From Burkholderiales bacterium (GTDB taxonomy: Bacteria > Pseudomonadota > Gammaproteobacteria > Burkholderiales > Casimicrobiaceae): 10,995 nucleotides of DNA. Below, piece after piece: positions 1 through 7,129 of this stretch; the first letter of the stretch is position 1, and each line of letters starts with the position of its first letter. The notes under the pieces are model-generated. The model was not told the DNA's origin and made no database searches. It was given only the letters and a program-made list of their open reading frames with translations. The translations under genes and the position numbers were made by a program. Where the stretch lies: positions 1-10,995 of the forward strand of contig JAICVH010000040.1 in the NCBI GenBank assembly GCA_025935435.1. Direction: 5' to 3'.

Positions 1-1269
1 GAGGGACTCGTCGTCGAGGACATCGATGGCGACGGCCGCATCCTGCAGATGCGCATCGAAGACCCGAACGGCCTCTGGAAACCGCATCCGGCCGAACCTG
101 CGCTGATGGTCCGGCGCGATCCGATCGAAACGGGTGGTACGTACTATCGGATCGTGCCGGAAGGTCGTTACGACGGCTGGGACGGTCACACGCTCAAGGT
201 CAAGCGGCCGCGGCAACGCCTCGATCTCAACCGCAATTTCCCGGCGAGCTGGCGGCAGGAATTCGAGCAGCTCGGTGCCGGCCCGTATCCGACGTCAGAG
301 CCGGAGATTCGCGCCGTCGTCGACTTCATTGTTCGTCATCCCAACATCACGGCGGGCACGAGCTTCCACACATGGAGCGGCGTGCTGCTGCGGCCGTTCG
401 AACACCAGTCCGATGACGAGATGGACGCCGAAGACCTGTGGTTCTACCAGGCAGCGGGGCGCAAGGGCACGGAACTGACCGGTTATCCCGCGATTTCCGT
501 GTATCACGAATTCCGTTATCACCCGAAATCGGTCATCGGCGGCACGTTCGACTGGATCTACGAGCACCTCGGCCTGTTCTCGTGGGTCGTCGAGATCTGG
601 TCACCGATGCGAGAAGCCGGCATCAAGGATTACAAGTTCATCGACTGGTTTCGCGACCATCCGATCGATGATGACCTCAAGCTTTATCGCTGGAGCGAGC
701 AGCAGCTCGGCGGCGCCGCGCACCGGTCGTGGCGGCCCTTCGAGCACCCGCAGCTAGGCCGCGTGGAAATCGGCGGCTGGGATCGCTTCCACGCGTTCGG
801 CAATCCGCCGCTGCCGGTGCTTGCGCGCGAGCTCGAACGATTCCCGCGCTGGCTGCTCTGGCAGGCGCTGTGTTCGCCGAAGCTCGAGGTCGTCCATGCA
901 GGCGCGAGCGCGCTTGGCCAAGACACCTGGAAGATCACGTTCGTGCTGCAGAACACCGGGTGGCTGCCGACGTACGTGTCGAAGCGCGCACTCGCGCGGA
1001 AAACCGTGCGCGGCGTCGTCGCGGAGATCACGCTGCCGGATGGCGCAACGCTTGCGACTGGCAAGCTCCGCGACGACGTGGGGCAGCTCGAAGGCAAGGC
1101 CTACAAGCACACCGGCGTGTCGTTCTGGCCGGATTACAACGTGACCGACGATCGGCTGAAGCTCGAATGGATCGTTCGCGGCGCGGCAGGCGCGACGATC
1201 AACGTCGTTGCACGTCACGAGCGTGCAGGTACGGTTCGCGCAGATGTCGTGCTCGTCGAGGCCGCATGA
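1..1269 (+). CDS. M14-family zinc carboxypeptidase, 5' end cut by window edge
   Basis: The frame is open from base 1, so the true start lies off the left edge; 422 residues are visible. Family M14 metallopeptidases remove C-terminal amino acids or open peptide bonds using one zinc. Seen here: an NRNF motif (bases 229-240) matching the Asn-Arg pair that binds the substrate carboxylate in carboxypeptidase A; a His in FHTWSG (367-369) at the place of the third zinc ligand; a GTFDWIYEHLG segment; and Glu in WVVEIW (592-594) at the place of the catalytic base. The HxxE zinc pair of this family would lie upstream and is not visible. A DxDxDG stretch occurs at bases 19-36. The last ~120 residues are probably a beta-rich accessory domain (inference from alternating hydrophobic pattern). 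The stop overlaps a possible ATG start of the next gene. Substrate and localisation cannot be told because the N-terminus is missing. Confidence 0.88.
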   Translation, partial: EGLVVEDIDGDGRILQMRIEDPNGLWKPHPAEPALMVRRDPIETGGTYYRIVPEGRYDGWDGHTLKVKRPRQRLDLNRNFPASWRQEFEQLGAGPYPTSEPEIRAVVDFIVRHPNITAGTSFHTWSGVLLRPFEHQSDDEMDAEDLWFYQAAGRKGTELTGYPAISVYHEFRYHPKSVIGGTFDWIYEHLGLFSWVVEIWSPMREAGIKDYKFIDWFRDHPIDDDLKLYRWSEQQLGGAAHRSWRPFEHPQLGRVEIGGWDRFHAFGNPPLPVLARELERFPRWLLWQALCSPKLEVVHAGASALGQDTWKITFVLQNTGWLPTYVSKRALARKTVRGVVAEITLPDGATLATGKLRDDVGQLEGKAYKHTGVSFWPDYNVTDDRLKLEWIVRGAAGATINVVARHERAGTVRADVVLVEAA

Positions 1270-1289
1270 CGTCATTGAACACATCAAAC

Positions 1290-1294
1290 GGGGG
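1290..1294 (+). promoter_or_regulatory. Candidate ribosome binding site for the phosphatase gene
   Basis: A GGGGG run followed by AA lies 4 bases before the ATG at 1299 and can pair with the 16S anti-Shine-Dalgarno end with one G-U wobble. It supports 1299 as the start. A competing in-frame ATG at 1266 overlaps the preceding stop (ATGA) and has a GAGG at 1258-1261, so the choice of start is not certain. Confidence 0.4.
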
Positions 1295-1298
1295 AACG

Positions 1299-2789
1299 AT
1301 GAAGCGACGTTTCGGGTTTGCAGTACTTGCAGCGCTGTTTGCGATCGTCATCGGTGGATGTGCCGTTCCCCCGGCTGGCGAGCGCGCCGGACTCGCGAAG
1401 ATCGAACACATCGTCGTCATCTTTGCGGAGAACCGCAGCTTCGACAACCTGTACGGATTGTTTCCAGGCGCGAACGGCATCGCGAACGCAACGCCTGCGC
1501 AGTACACACAGGTCGATCGCGATGGCAAGCCGCTCGCCGCGCTGCCACCGGTGTGGAAGGGCAAGGAGCCCGATCCCGCATTCCCGCGCGACCTCCCCAA
1601 TCGCCCGTTTCGCATCGACGCCCCGCCGATCAACCTGGCGCTCGGTACGCCGACGCGGGATCTCATCCACGAGTTCTATCGCAACCAGGAGCAAATCAAC
1701 GGCGGTCGCAACGATCGGTTCGTGGCCGCGTCCGACGCCGGCGCGCTTTCGATGGGCTACTACGACGGGTCGAAGCTTCCAATGTGGAAATGGTCGCAGG
1801 AGTACACGCTGGCCGACAACTTCTTCATGGGCGCCTTCGGCGGGTCGTACCTCAATCACCTGTGGTTGATCTGCGCCTGCACGCCGATGGATGATCACGC
1901 GCCCGCCAATCTCCGTGCGCAGGTCGACGAACGCGGCTGGCTGAAAACGCGGCCGACGTCACCGGCCTCCGTGATGACGGGCGCCGGCGAGTTCCTGGGC
2001 GGGGAGGTGACGCCGGACGGGTATTCGGTCAACACGACGCAACCGCCGTATCAACCCTCGCGCGTGCCACCGGCGAAGGATGGCGATGCGCGCTTCGCGG
2101 ATCCATCCAAGCATTCGCTGCCACCACAAAAAATCATGACGATCGGCGACACGCTGTCCGCAAAAGGCGTGTCGTGGGTTTGGTATTCGGGGGCGTGGGA
2201 CGACGCGGTCAAGGACGGTATGCAACCGCCCGATGCGCCGCGGAAAGTGATCGCAACGCGCGCGAATGGCGCGCCGTATTTCGTCACGCATCACCAGCCG
2301 TTCAACTACTTCGCCCGTTTCGCACCCGGAACCGCCGATCGCGAGCGGCATCTCAAGGACTACACGCAACTCGTCGCTGCAATCGACCAGGGGCAACTGC
2401 CGCAGGTGGTTTTCTACAAGCCGACCGGCATCCTGAACCAGCATCCCGGCTACGCGGACATCCTGTCGGGCGATGAACACGTCGCGAATCTCATCTCGAA
2501 GATCAAGGCCGGGCCGCTATGGTCATCGACGGCGATCATCGTGACGTACGACGAGAACGGCGGTTTCTGGGATCACGTTGCTCCCCCGAAGGGCGACCGC
2601 TGGGGTCCGGGGTCGCGCATTCCGGCGATCATCGTGTCGCCGTATGCGAAGCGGGGCTACATCGACCACACGTCCTACGATACGACTTCCATACTCAAGT
2701 TCATCACGCGGCGCTTCGACCTGCAGCCGCTGCCGGGGGTCCGCGCGGGCGCTGGCGATCTCACGAACGCGTTCGAGTTCGGACGTTGA
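1299..2789 (+). CDS. acpA: AcpA-type acid phosphatase / phosphoesterase lipoprotein
   Basis: A 496-residue member of the bacterial phosphoesterase family that contains acid phosphatase AcpA and the non-haemolytic phospholipases C. Seen here: an N-terminal signal with MKRR followed by a hydrophobic run and a lipobox ending IGGC (Cys21), so export and lipid anchoring are likely. ENRSFDNLYG follows at residues 44-53, GGSYLNH with Ser183, and DENGGFWDH with Asp418-Glu419. These match in order and spacing the metal-binding Glu-Asn, the serine nucleophile and the Asp-Glu pair known from Francisella AcpA. A second conserved block, SPYAKRGYIDH, is near the C-terminus. The protein is expected to hydrolyse phosphomonoesters outside the inner membrane; a phospholipase C activity is the alternative. 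The start at 1299 gives a typical signal peptide; ATG 1266 would add 11 residues and couple it to the peptidase gene. It overlaps the MFS gene by 4 bases. Confidence 0.88.
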   Translation: MKRRFGFAVLAALFAIVIGGCAVPPAGERAGLAKIEHIVVIFAENRSFDNLYGLFPGANGIANATPAQYTQVDRDGKPLAALPPVWKGKEPDPAFPRDLPNRPFRIDAPPINLALGTPTRDLIHEFYRNQEQINGGRNDRFVAASDAGALSMGYYDGSKLPMWKWSQEYTLADNFFMGAFGGSYLNHLWLICACTPMDDHAPANLRAQVDERGWLKTRPTSPASVMTGAGEFLGGEVTPDGYSVNTTQPPYQPSRVPPAKDGDARFADPSKHSLPPQKIMTIGDTLSAKGVSWVWYSGAWDDAVKDGMQPPDAPRKVIATRANGAPYFVTHHQPFNYFARFAPGTADRERHLKDYTQLVAAIDQGQLPQVVFYKPTGILNQHPGYADILSGDEHVANLISKIKAGPLWSSTAIIVTYDENGGFWDHVAPPKGDRWGPGSRIPAIIVSPYAKRGYIDHTSYDTTSILKFITRRFDLQPLPGVRAGAGDLTNAFEFGR

Positions 2790-4009
2790 CGCGCGCGGAG
2801 CGCGCACCGGATCGCGGTGCGCGCATCCCCGCGGGTGTGTGGACGCTCGGCTTCGTGAGCCTGCTCATGGACACGTCGAGCGAACTGATTCACGCGTTGC
2901 TGCCGCTGTACATGGTCGGCGCACTGGGGGCGTCGGTACTCGTCGTCGGCATCATCGAAGGCGTGGCCGAGGCGATCGCGCTGATCGTCAAGGTGTTCTC
3001 TGGATACTGGTCAGACGTATGGCGCCGCCGCAAGCCGCTCGTCGTGCTCGGCTACGGCCTTGCCGGCGTCTCGAAGCTCGCGTTCCCGCTTGCGCCGACG
3101 CTCGGTTTCGTCGTTGCGGCGCGCTTTGCCGACCGCGTCGGCAAAGGCATCCGCGGCGCACCGCGCGATGCGCTCATCGCGGACCTGACACCTGCTGCCA
3201 TCCGCGGGGCTGCATTTGGATTGCGACAGGCACTCGACACGATCGGCGCGATCGCCGGTCCGCTGCTCGCGGTTGCTGCGATTGGTTACTTCGCCGGGAA
3301 TTTTCGCGCAGCCTTCTGGGTGGCCGTGATCCCTGCGGCGCTTTGTGTCGCGCTGCTCGTGTTCGGTGTGCACGAGCCGCGCGTCGAAGCGGGCGCGGTC
3401 GGCGCCTCGAAGCGTGTGTCGTGGCGCGATGCCCATCGACTTCGCGCGTCGTTCTACGTCGTCACTGCGATTGCGTTCGTGCTGACGCTCGCGCGCTTTT
3501 CCGAAGCGTTTCTGGTGTTGCGCGCGCAGGACTCGGACATGGGTACCACAGGTGCTCCGTGGGTGATGGTCGTGATGGCGATCGTCTACGCGGCGGTCGC
3601 ACTCCCGGCGGGACGCGCCGCCGATCGTGGGCACGCGACTGCGTTGCTGTCGGCGGGACTCGCCGTCCTCGTCGCGAGCGACCTCGTCCTGGCGCTGGCC
3701 GGCAGCGTCACCGGCGTGTTGACCGGCGCTGCGCTGTGGGGCTTGCATATGGCACTGACGCAGGGATTGCTCGCTGCACTGGTGGCGGCCACTGCGCCCG
3801 CCGATCTGCGCGGCACGGCGTTCGGGCTCTTCAACCTCGCCTGCGGAGTTGCGCTGCTCATCGCGAGCAGCCTGGCCGGTTGGCTGTGGCAGTCGTTCGG
3901 GTCCGCGGCGACGTTCATTGCCGGCGCGGTTTTCACGGCGATCGCGTGGGCGGCGTTGTCGGCGCTGCAGGCGACGCGTCGACTTCCGGCGCTCGATCTG
4001 AAGTCGTAA
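2786..4009 (+). CDS. MFS permease, substrate unknown
   Basis: A 407-residue, strongly hydrophobic protein of major facilitator length, with about 12 predicted membrane segments. Seen here: MDTSSE at residues 28-33 in the first helix; GYWSDVWRRRKPL at 73-85, a form of MFS motif A in the loop after helix 2; and DRVGKGIRGAPRDALIAD at 116-133, a charged block typical of one subgroup of bacterial MFS permeases. Acidic and basic residues inside the first helices (Asp29, Glu33, Glu58, Glu62, Lys69) suggest proton or cation coupling (inference). The start chosen is TTG at 2786, overlapping the TGA of the phosphatase as TTGA. It is the nearest start codon before the conserved IPAGVWTLGF segment; the GTG at 2837 would cut into that segment. 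No good Shine-Dalgarno is seen, so translational coupling is likely. The substrate cannot be named; a drug, metal or organic-acid exporter are all open. Confidence 0.85.
   Translation: MTRAERAPDRGARIPAGVWTLGFVSLLMDTSSELIHALLPLYMVGALGASVLVVGIIEGVAEAIALIVKVFSGYWSDVWRRRKPLVVLGYGLAGVSKLAFPLAPTLGFVVAARFADRVGKGIRGAPRDALIADLTPAAIRGAAFGLRQALDTIGAIAGPLLAVAAIGYFAGNFRAAFWVAVIPAALCVALLVFGVHEPRVEAGAVGASKRVSWRDAHRLRASFYVVTAIAFVLTLARFSEAFLVLRAQDSDMGTTGAPWVMVVMAIVYAAVALPAGRAADRGHATALLSAGLAVLVASDLVLALAGSVTGVLTGAALWGLHMALTQGLLAALVAATAPADLRGTAFGLFNLACGVALLIASSLAGWLWQSFGSAATFIAGAVFTAIAWAALSALQATRRLPALDLKS
2800..2824 (+). other. Perfect 10-bp inverted repeat at the acpA/MFS junction
   Basis: The arm GCGCGCACCG (2800-2809) and its exact reverse complement CGGTGCGCGC (2815-2824) are separated by GATCG. 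It starts 11 bases after the phosphatase stop and lies within codons 5-13 of the MFS gene as annotated. No T-run follows, so it is not a standard intrinsic terminator. It may slow ribosomes, protect the upstream mRNA end, or simply reflect the GC-rich composition. Confidence 0.5.
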
Positions 4010-4042
4010 GCTTCACGACGCCAATTGCGACCAAGCAACCGA

Positions 4043-4921
4043 ATGGACCAGCCCGTTAGCCCCGCCTTGCCGTCCGCCCACGCGGCCGCGCGTCCACGCG
4101 CGGTCCCTACGCATGAACTCTACCGTCGGCATGCGTTGCCGGTACGCATCATGCACTGGGTCAACGTGGTAGCGTTGACGTTGATGTTCATGAGCGGCTT
4201 GCAGATTTTCAATTCGCATCCAGCCCTCTATTGGGGTGCGTCGTCGTACACCGGTCGCCCGGCGTGGCTCGAAATCGGTGCGCGGCAGGACAGCCAGGGG
4301 CGGATGACCGGCTACACGCGCATCCTTGGTCGCGAGTTCACCACCACCGGGGTGCTTGGCGTGTCGACCGACGAGGGCCGTGCGTACGCGCAGGGGTTCC
4401 CGGGGTGGCTCACTGTACCGAGTCATCAATGGTTGTCCATGGCTCGCGCATGGCACTTCTTCTTCGCGTGGATATTCCTCATCAACGGGCTTTGCTACGT
4501 TCTCTACGTGATCGCAAGCCGGCACCTGGCGCGCGACCTGTGGCCCACGCGCATGGATGTTCGCGGGATCGGCGCGTCGATCGTCGATCACCTGCGCTTT
4601 CGGCATCCGACCGGTGAGGCCGCGAAGCGCTACAACGTGCTGCAGAAGTTCGCCTATCTCACCGTTATCTTCGTGCTGTTACCGCTCGTGATCCTGATGG
4701 GATTCGGGATGTCGCCGCGGCTCGATACGCTGTTCGGTGGCTGGGTCGACTGGTTCGGCGGACGGCAGTCGGTGCGTTCGCTGCACTTCATCATCGCGTG
4801 GCTGCTGGTCGGATTCGTGCTTATTCATGTGTTCGAGGTGATCGTCACCGGACTCTGGAACAACGTGCGCTCGATGATCACCGGCCGCTATCGCGTGCCA
4901 CAGGAGCCTTTGCGTGAGTGA
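4043..4921 (+). CDS. Four-helix cytochrome b (b561 / Ni-hydrogenase type)
   Basis: A 292-residue inner-membrane haem protein of the cytochrome b561/Ni-hydrogenase b-subunit family. Such proteins pass electrons between the quinone pool and a partner enzyme on the periplasmic side. Four hydrophobic helices lie near residues 33-58, 132-160, 202-224 and 246-272. Candidate haem ligands are His38 (RIMHW), His138 (RAWHFFFAW), and His248 with His262 in the last helix; the 14-residue spacing of the last pair is typical of the family. A long loop of about 70 residues between helices 1 and 2 probably faces the periplasm. It overlaps the next gene, a molybdenum oxidoreductase, by 8 bases, which marks that protein as its redox partner. 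The start is ATG 4043; an in-frame TTG at 4025 adds 6 residues. Neither has a clear ribosome binding site. Confidence 0.9.
   Translation: MDQPVSPALPSAHAAARPRAVPTHELYRRHALPVRIMHWVNVVALTLMFMSGLQIFNSHPALYWGASSYTGRPAWLEIGARQDSQGRMTGYTRILGREFTTTGVLGVSTDEGRAYAQGFPGWLTVPSHQWLSMARAWHFFFAWIFLINGLCYVLYVIASRHLARDLWPTRMDVRGIGASIVDHLRFRHPTGEAAKRYNVLQKFAYLTVIFVLLPLVILMGFGMSPRLDTLFGGWVDWFGGRQSVRSLHFIIAWLLVGFVLIHVFEVIVTGLWNNVRSMITGRYRVPQEPLRE
4902..4906 (+). promoter_or_regulatory. Ribosome binding site deciding a GTG start
   Basis: AGGAG lies 7 bases before GTG 4914, inside the end of the cytochrome gene. It supports GTG 4914 over the later in-frame ATG at 4941 as the start of the molybdenum enzyme. Confidence 0.7.
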
Positions 4922-5702
4922 TCGGGACGAACGCAACGGCATGCGCAGCCGGCGGCGATTCCTCGCGCGCACCGGCGCATTGCTTGGCGCGATCGGTGTG
5001 GCCGGTTGCGATCGATTGTCGCAAACGGAATGGTTTCCGCGCATCCTCGATTCGGCCGAACGCCTGAACGAGCGCGTTGCGAAACTCGTCACCGGGCGCA
5101 AGGCGATGGCGCAGGAATACGGTCCCGCCGATCTGTCGCCGACGTTCCGCAGCAATGGCACCGCGGAGCCGGACAACGCGGAGTACGCCGCGCTTGCGAG
5201 GAACGGATTCGCCGATTACGCGTTGGACGTCGGTGGACTCGTGACAAGTCCCCGTCGCTTCACGCTCGCGGAGTTGCGCGCCCTACCGAGCCGCACCCAG
5301 ATCACGCGGCACGATTGCGTCGAGGGCTGGAGCGCGATCGGCAAATGGCAGGGTGCCCGCTTGTCCGCGCTGCTTCGTGCCGTCCAGCCAACGCCGGCCG
5401 CACGCTACGTCGTGTTTCATTGCGCCGATCCGATGGAAGAGGGAGGCGAATCGCCGTATTACGAAAGCATCGACATGGATGACGCGTACCACGAGCAGAC
5501 GCTGCTCGCCTATGCATTGAACGACCGGCCGTTGCCGATCGCGAACGGGGCGCCGATCCGCCTGCGCGTCGAGCGGCAGCTTGGGTACAAGCACGCGAAG
5601 TACGTGATGCGCGTCGAGCTCGTCGAGAGCTTCGCGCACATCGGGCAGGGCAGGGGTGGCTACTGGGAGGACCAGGGTTACCAGTGGTACGCGGGCATTT
5701 GA
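4914..5702 (+). CDS. Tat-exported molybdopterin oxidoreductase, sulfite-oxidase-like
   Basis: A 262-residue protein of the sulfite oxidase/MsrP-type fold, which binds a single pyranopterin molybdenum cofactor. The N-terminus carries a clear twin-arginine motif SRRRFL (residues 12-17), then a hydrophobic stretch ending VAGC (Cys32), so it is probably exported folded by the Tat system and may be lipid-anchored. RHDCVEGWS holds Cys135, the expected molybdenum ligand. Further family blocks are FHCADPMEEG and the C-terminal region with RVERQLGYKHAKYVMRVELV. Upstream, overlapping by 8 bases, is a cytochrome b that would supply or accept electrons at the membrane. The true substrate (sulfite, methionine sulfoxide in proteins, or another oxyanion or S/N-oxide) cannot be told from the sequence. 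It lacks a haem domain and a recognisable dimerisation domain, so it is of the short MsrP/YedY-like kind. The stop abuts a large palindrome. Confidence 0.88.
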   Translation: MSDRDERNGMRSRRRFLARTGALLGAIGVAGCDRLSQTEWFPRILDSAERLNERVAKLVTGRKAMAQEYGPADLSPTFRSNGTAEPDNAEYAALARNGFADYALDVGGLVTSPRRFTLAELRALPSRTQITRHDCVEGWSAIGKWQGARLSALLRAVQPTPAARYVVFHCADPMEEGGESPYYESIDMDDAYHEQTLLAYALNDRPLPIANGAPIRLRVERQLGYKHAKYVMRVELVESFAHIGQGRGGYWEDQGYQWYAGI

Positions 5703-5780
5703 AGTGGGGTCAGACTCGACTTTCGCTAGACCGCATTCAGCACGCGATGCGTCCGCGGAAAGTCGAGTCTGACCCTACTT
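5702..5780. repeat. REP/MITE-like palindromic element, possible bidirectional terminator
   Basis: The arms at 5702-5724 and 5758-5780 pair over 23 positions, 22 Watson-Crick and one G-T that becomes a G-U wobble in one RNA strand. The core of the left arm reads GGGGTCAGACTCGACTTTC. The 33-base centre can fold again: GAC/GTC plus GCAT/ATGC (5729-5736 with 5747-5753), with one bulged C. The element begins at the last base of the molybdoenzyme stop codon and ends 5 bases before the stop of the converging phosphoribosyltransferase gene. Similar GGGTCAGAC-type palindromes are, from memory, scattered between genes in many proteobacterial genomes, some near REP-associated transposases; that link is not shown here. 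Its place between convergent stops suits a terminator in both directions, although a long T-run is absent. Confidence 0.8.
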
Positions 5781-5785
5781 TGTTG

Positions 5786-6436
5786 CTACTTTCGTTCTTC
5801 GGTCGCCCACGCCGCTTGCAGCAGTTGACGGACCTCCGCGTCGGTCACTTGTCGGAAATCCTCGTACCACAGGCCGACGGCGCGAAACGGCGCCGGCGTC
5901 GCCGCGCAAACGACATCGTCGACTTCGCGGCGTAACGCCTGGCAGGCTTCCGCGGCCGCGACGGGCACCGCGACCACAACGGATCGAGGCTGCTGACGCT
6001 TGACCGCGGCGGCCGCCGCCAACATCGAAGATCCGGTCGCGAGACCGTCGTCGACGAGGATCGCGGTGCGGTCCTCCAGCATGGCGGGCGCTCGATCATC
6101 GCGATACAGAACCTGCCGCCGATCGAGTTCGGCACGCTCGCGCGCCACGACGGCTTCGACCGCTGCCTCGTCGACGTGAATGCCCGCGAGATCCGGGTTC
6201 ATCACCATGACGCCGCCGGTGGCGATCGCGCCCATCGCGAATTCCTCGTGACCGGGAAAGCCCAGCTTGCGCACGATGAATACGTCGAGCGGCACGTTCA
6301 GCGCCTGCGCAACCTCGAATGCGACAGGAACGCCGCCGCGCGGCAACGCGAGCACGATCACGCTGCCATCATCACGATAGCGTTCGAGCTTGCTCGCGAG
6401 CCAGCGCCCAGCCTGTCGGCGATCAGCGAACTGCAT
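5786..6436 (-). CDS. Type I phosphoribosyltransferase
   Basis: A 216-residue protein of the type I phosphoribosyltransferase fold. Seen here: LPRGGVPV at about 31-38, the position of the pyrophosphate-binding loop; RKLGFPGHEEFAMGAI at 56-71, a block typical of this uncharacterised subgroup; and the PRPP-binding signature ILVDDGLATGSSM at 126-138, two acidic residues followed by a small-residue loop. Family enzymes transfer phosphoribose from PRPP to a base, but members of this subgroup have no well-established acceptor, so none is named here. It starts 9 bases after the stop of the hydrolase gene on the same strand, so the two are almost surely co-transcribed. In mycobacterial Rv0571c-like proteins the same two domain types are, from memory, joined in one chain. 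The start ATG has only a weak ribosome binding site, fitting re-initiation from the gene before. Confidence 0.9.
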   Translation of the reverse strand: MQFADRRQAGRWLASKLERYRDDGSVIVLALPRGGVPVAFEVAQALNVPLDVFIVRKLGFPGHEEFAMGAIATGGVMVMNPDLAGIHVDEAAVEAVVARERAELDRRQVLYRDDRAPAMLEDRTAILVDDGLATGSSMLAAAAAVKRQQPRSVVVAVPVAAAEACQALRREVDDVVCAATPAPFRAVGLWYEDFRQVTDAEVRQLLQAAWATEERK

Positions 6437-6445
6437 CGCGGCTTG

Positions 6446-7129
6446 TCAGCGCGCCGATTGCACGATCAGATACTCGACCAGCCACTCTGCGGCGAGCGAG
6501 GCGGCGTGTTGCAGCGTTCCGGGCTCTTCGAAGAGGTGCGTCGCGCCCGGCACGATCGCGAGACGCCGTTCGCAGGTCATTGCGCGCGAAGCGGCCTGGT
6601 TCAGCGCCACGACGACGTCGTCGTTGCCGCCGACGATCAGGAGCGTCGCTGCCGTTACGTTGGTGAGCGCTGAGGCTCCGGCGAGGTCGGGGCGCCCGCC
6701 GCGCGACACGACGGCAAGCACGCGAGTGCCCAATTGCGCCGCCGCCGCAAGCGCTGCGGCGCTGCCGGTGCTTGCGCCAAAGTAGCCGAGCGCCAGCGTG
6801 AGCAGTTCGGGCTGCGTGTCCACCCATTGCGTCGCGTCGACGAGCCGCCGCGTCAGCAGCTCGATGTCGAATCGATGCTCGCGTGTGCGCGCGTCGCGCG
6901 CTTCCTCGTCCGAGGTCAACAGATCGAATAGCAGCGTGGCGAGGCCGGCACGCTGCAGATGACCCGCGACCCAGACGTTTCGCGGACTGCGGCGACTGCT
7001 CCCGCTGCCGTGCGCAAACAATACGATGCCTTTGGCACCGGCCGGAAGGGTGAGATCGCCCGCGAGCGATGCAGCACCCGAGCCGATGCGCACTTCGCGC
7101 TCGACGCGATCGGTCAGCGAATAATCCAT
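6446..7129 (-). CDS. Alpha/beta hydrolase, dienelactone hydrolase type
   Basis: A 227-residue soluble hydrolase without signal peptide. Seen here: HGSGSSRRSPRN from residue 40, the oxyanion-hole region; the nucleophile elbow GASTG with Ser120; an acidic residue in GGNDD (Asp170 or Asp171); and His198 in GATHLFEEPG. Together these form the Ser-Asp-His triad in normal order. Note that classic dienelactone hydrolases use Cys as nucleophile; here it is Ser, so an esterase or thioesterase role is more likely than ring-cleavage of dienelactone. It is the first gene of a two-gene operon with the phosphoribosyltransferase. The ATG at 7129 is the only start available after an in-frame TGA upstream. 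The 125-bp region before it is shared with the divergent cyclase gene. The physiological substrate is unknown. Confidence 0.88.
   Translation of the reverse strand: MDYSLTDRVEREVRIGSGAASLAGDLTLPAGAKGIVLFAHGSGSSRRSPRNVWVAGHLQRAGLATLLFDLLTSDEEARDARTREHRFDIELLTRRLVDATQWVDTQPELLTLALGYFGASTGSAAALAAAAQLGTRVLAVVSRGGRPDLAGASALTNVTAATLLIVGGNDDVVVALNQAASRAMTCERRLAIVPGATHLFEEPGTLQHAASLAAEWLVEYLIVQSAR

Noticed and set aside
729..1298. Upstream in-frame extension of the phosphatase through the peptidase gene
   Set aside because: The extension is an Arg/Ala-rich overlap with the peptidase; the signal peptide at 1299 (or 1266) marks the real N-terminus.
1284..1898. Minus-strand open frame opposite the phosphatase
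   Set aside because: No motif, and the opposite strand holds the signal peptide and active-site blocks.
3011..3748. Minus-strand open frame of 245 codons inside the MFS gene
   Set aside because: No recognisable domain, strongly basic product, fully antisense to a well-supported gene.
2578..4059. Long + strand open frame across the MFS gene
   Set aside because: The product is Arg/Cys-rich and low-complexity; the other frame encodes a coherent membrane transporter.
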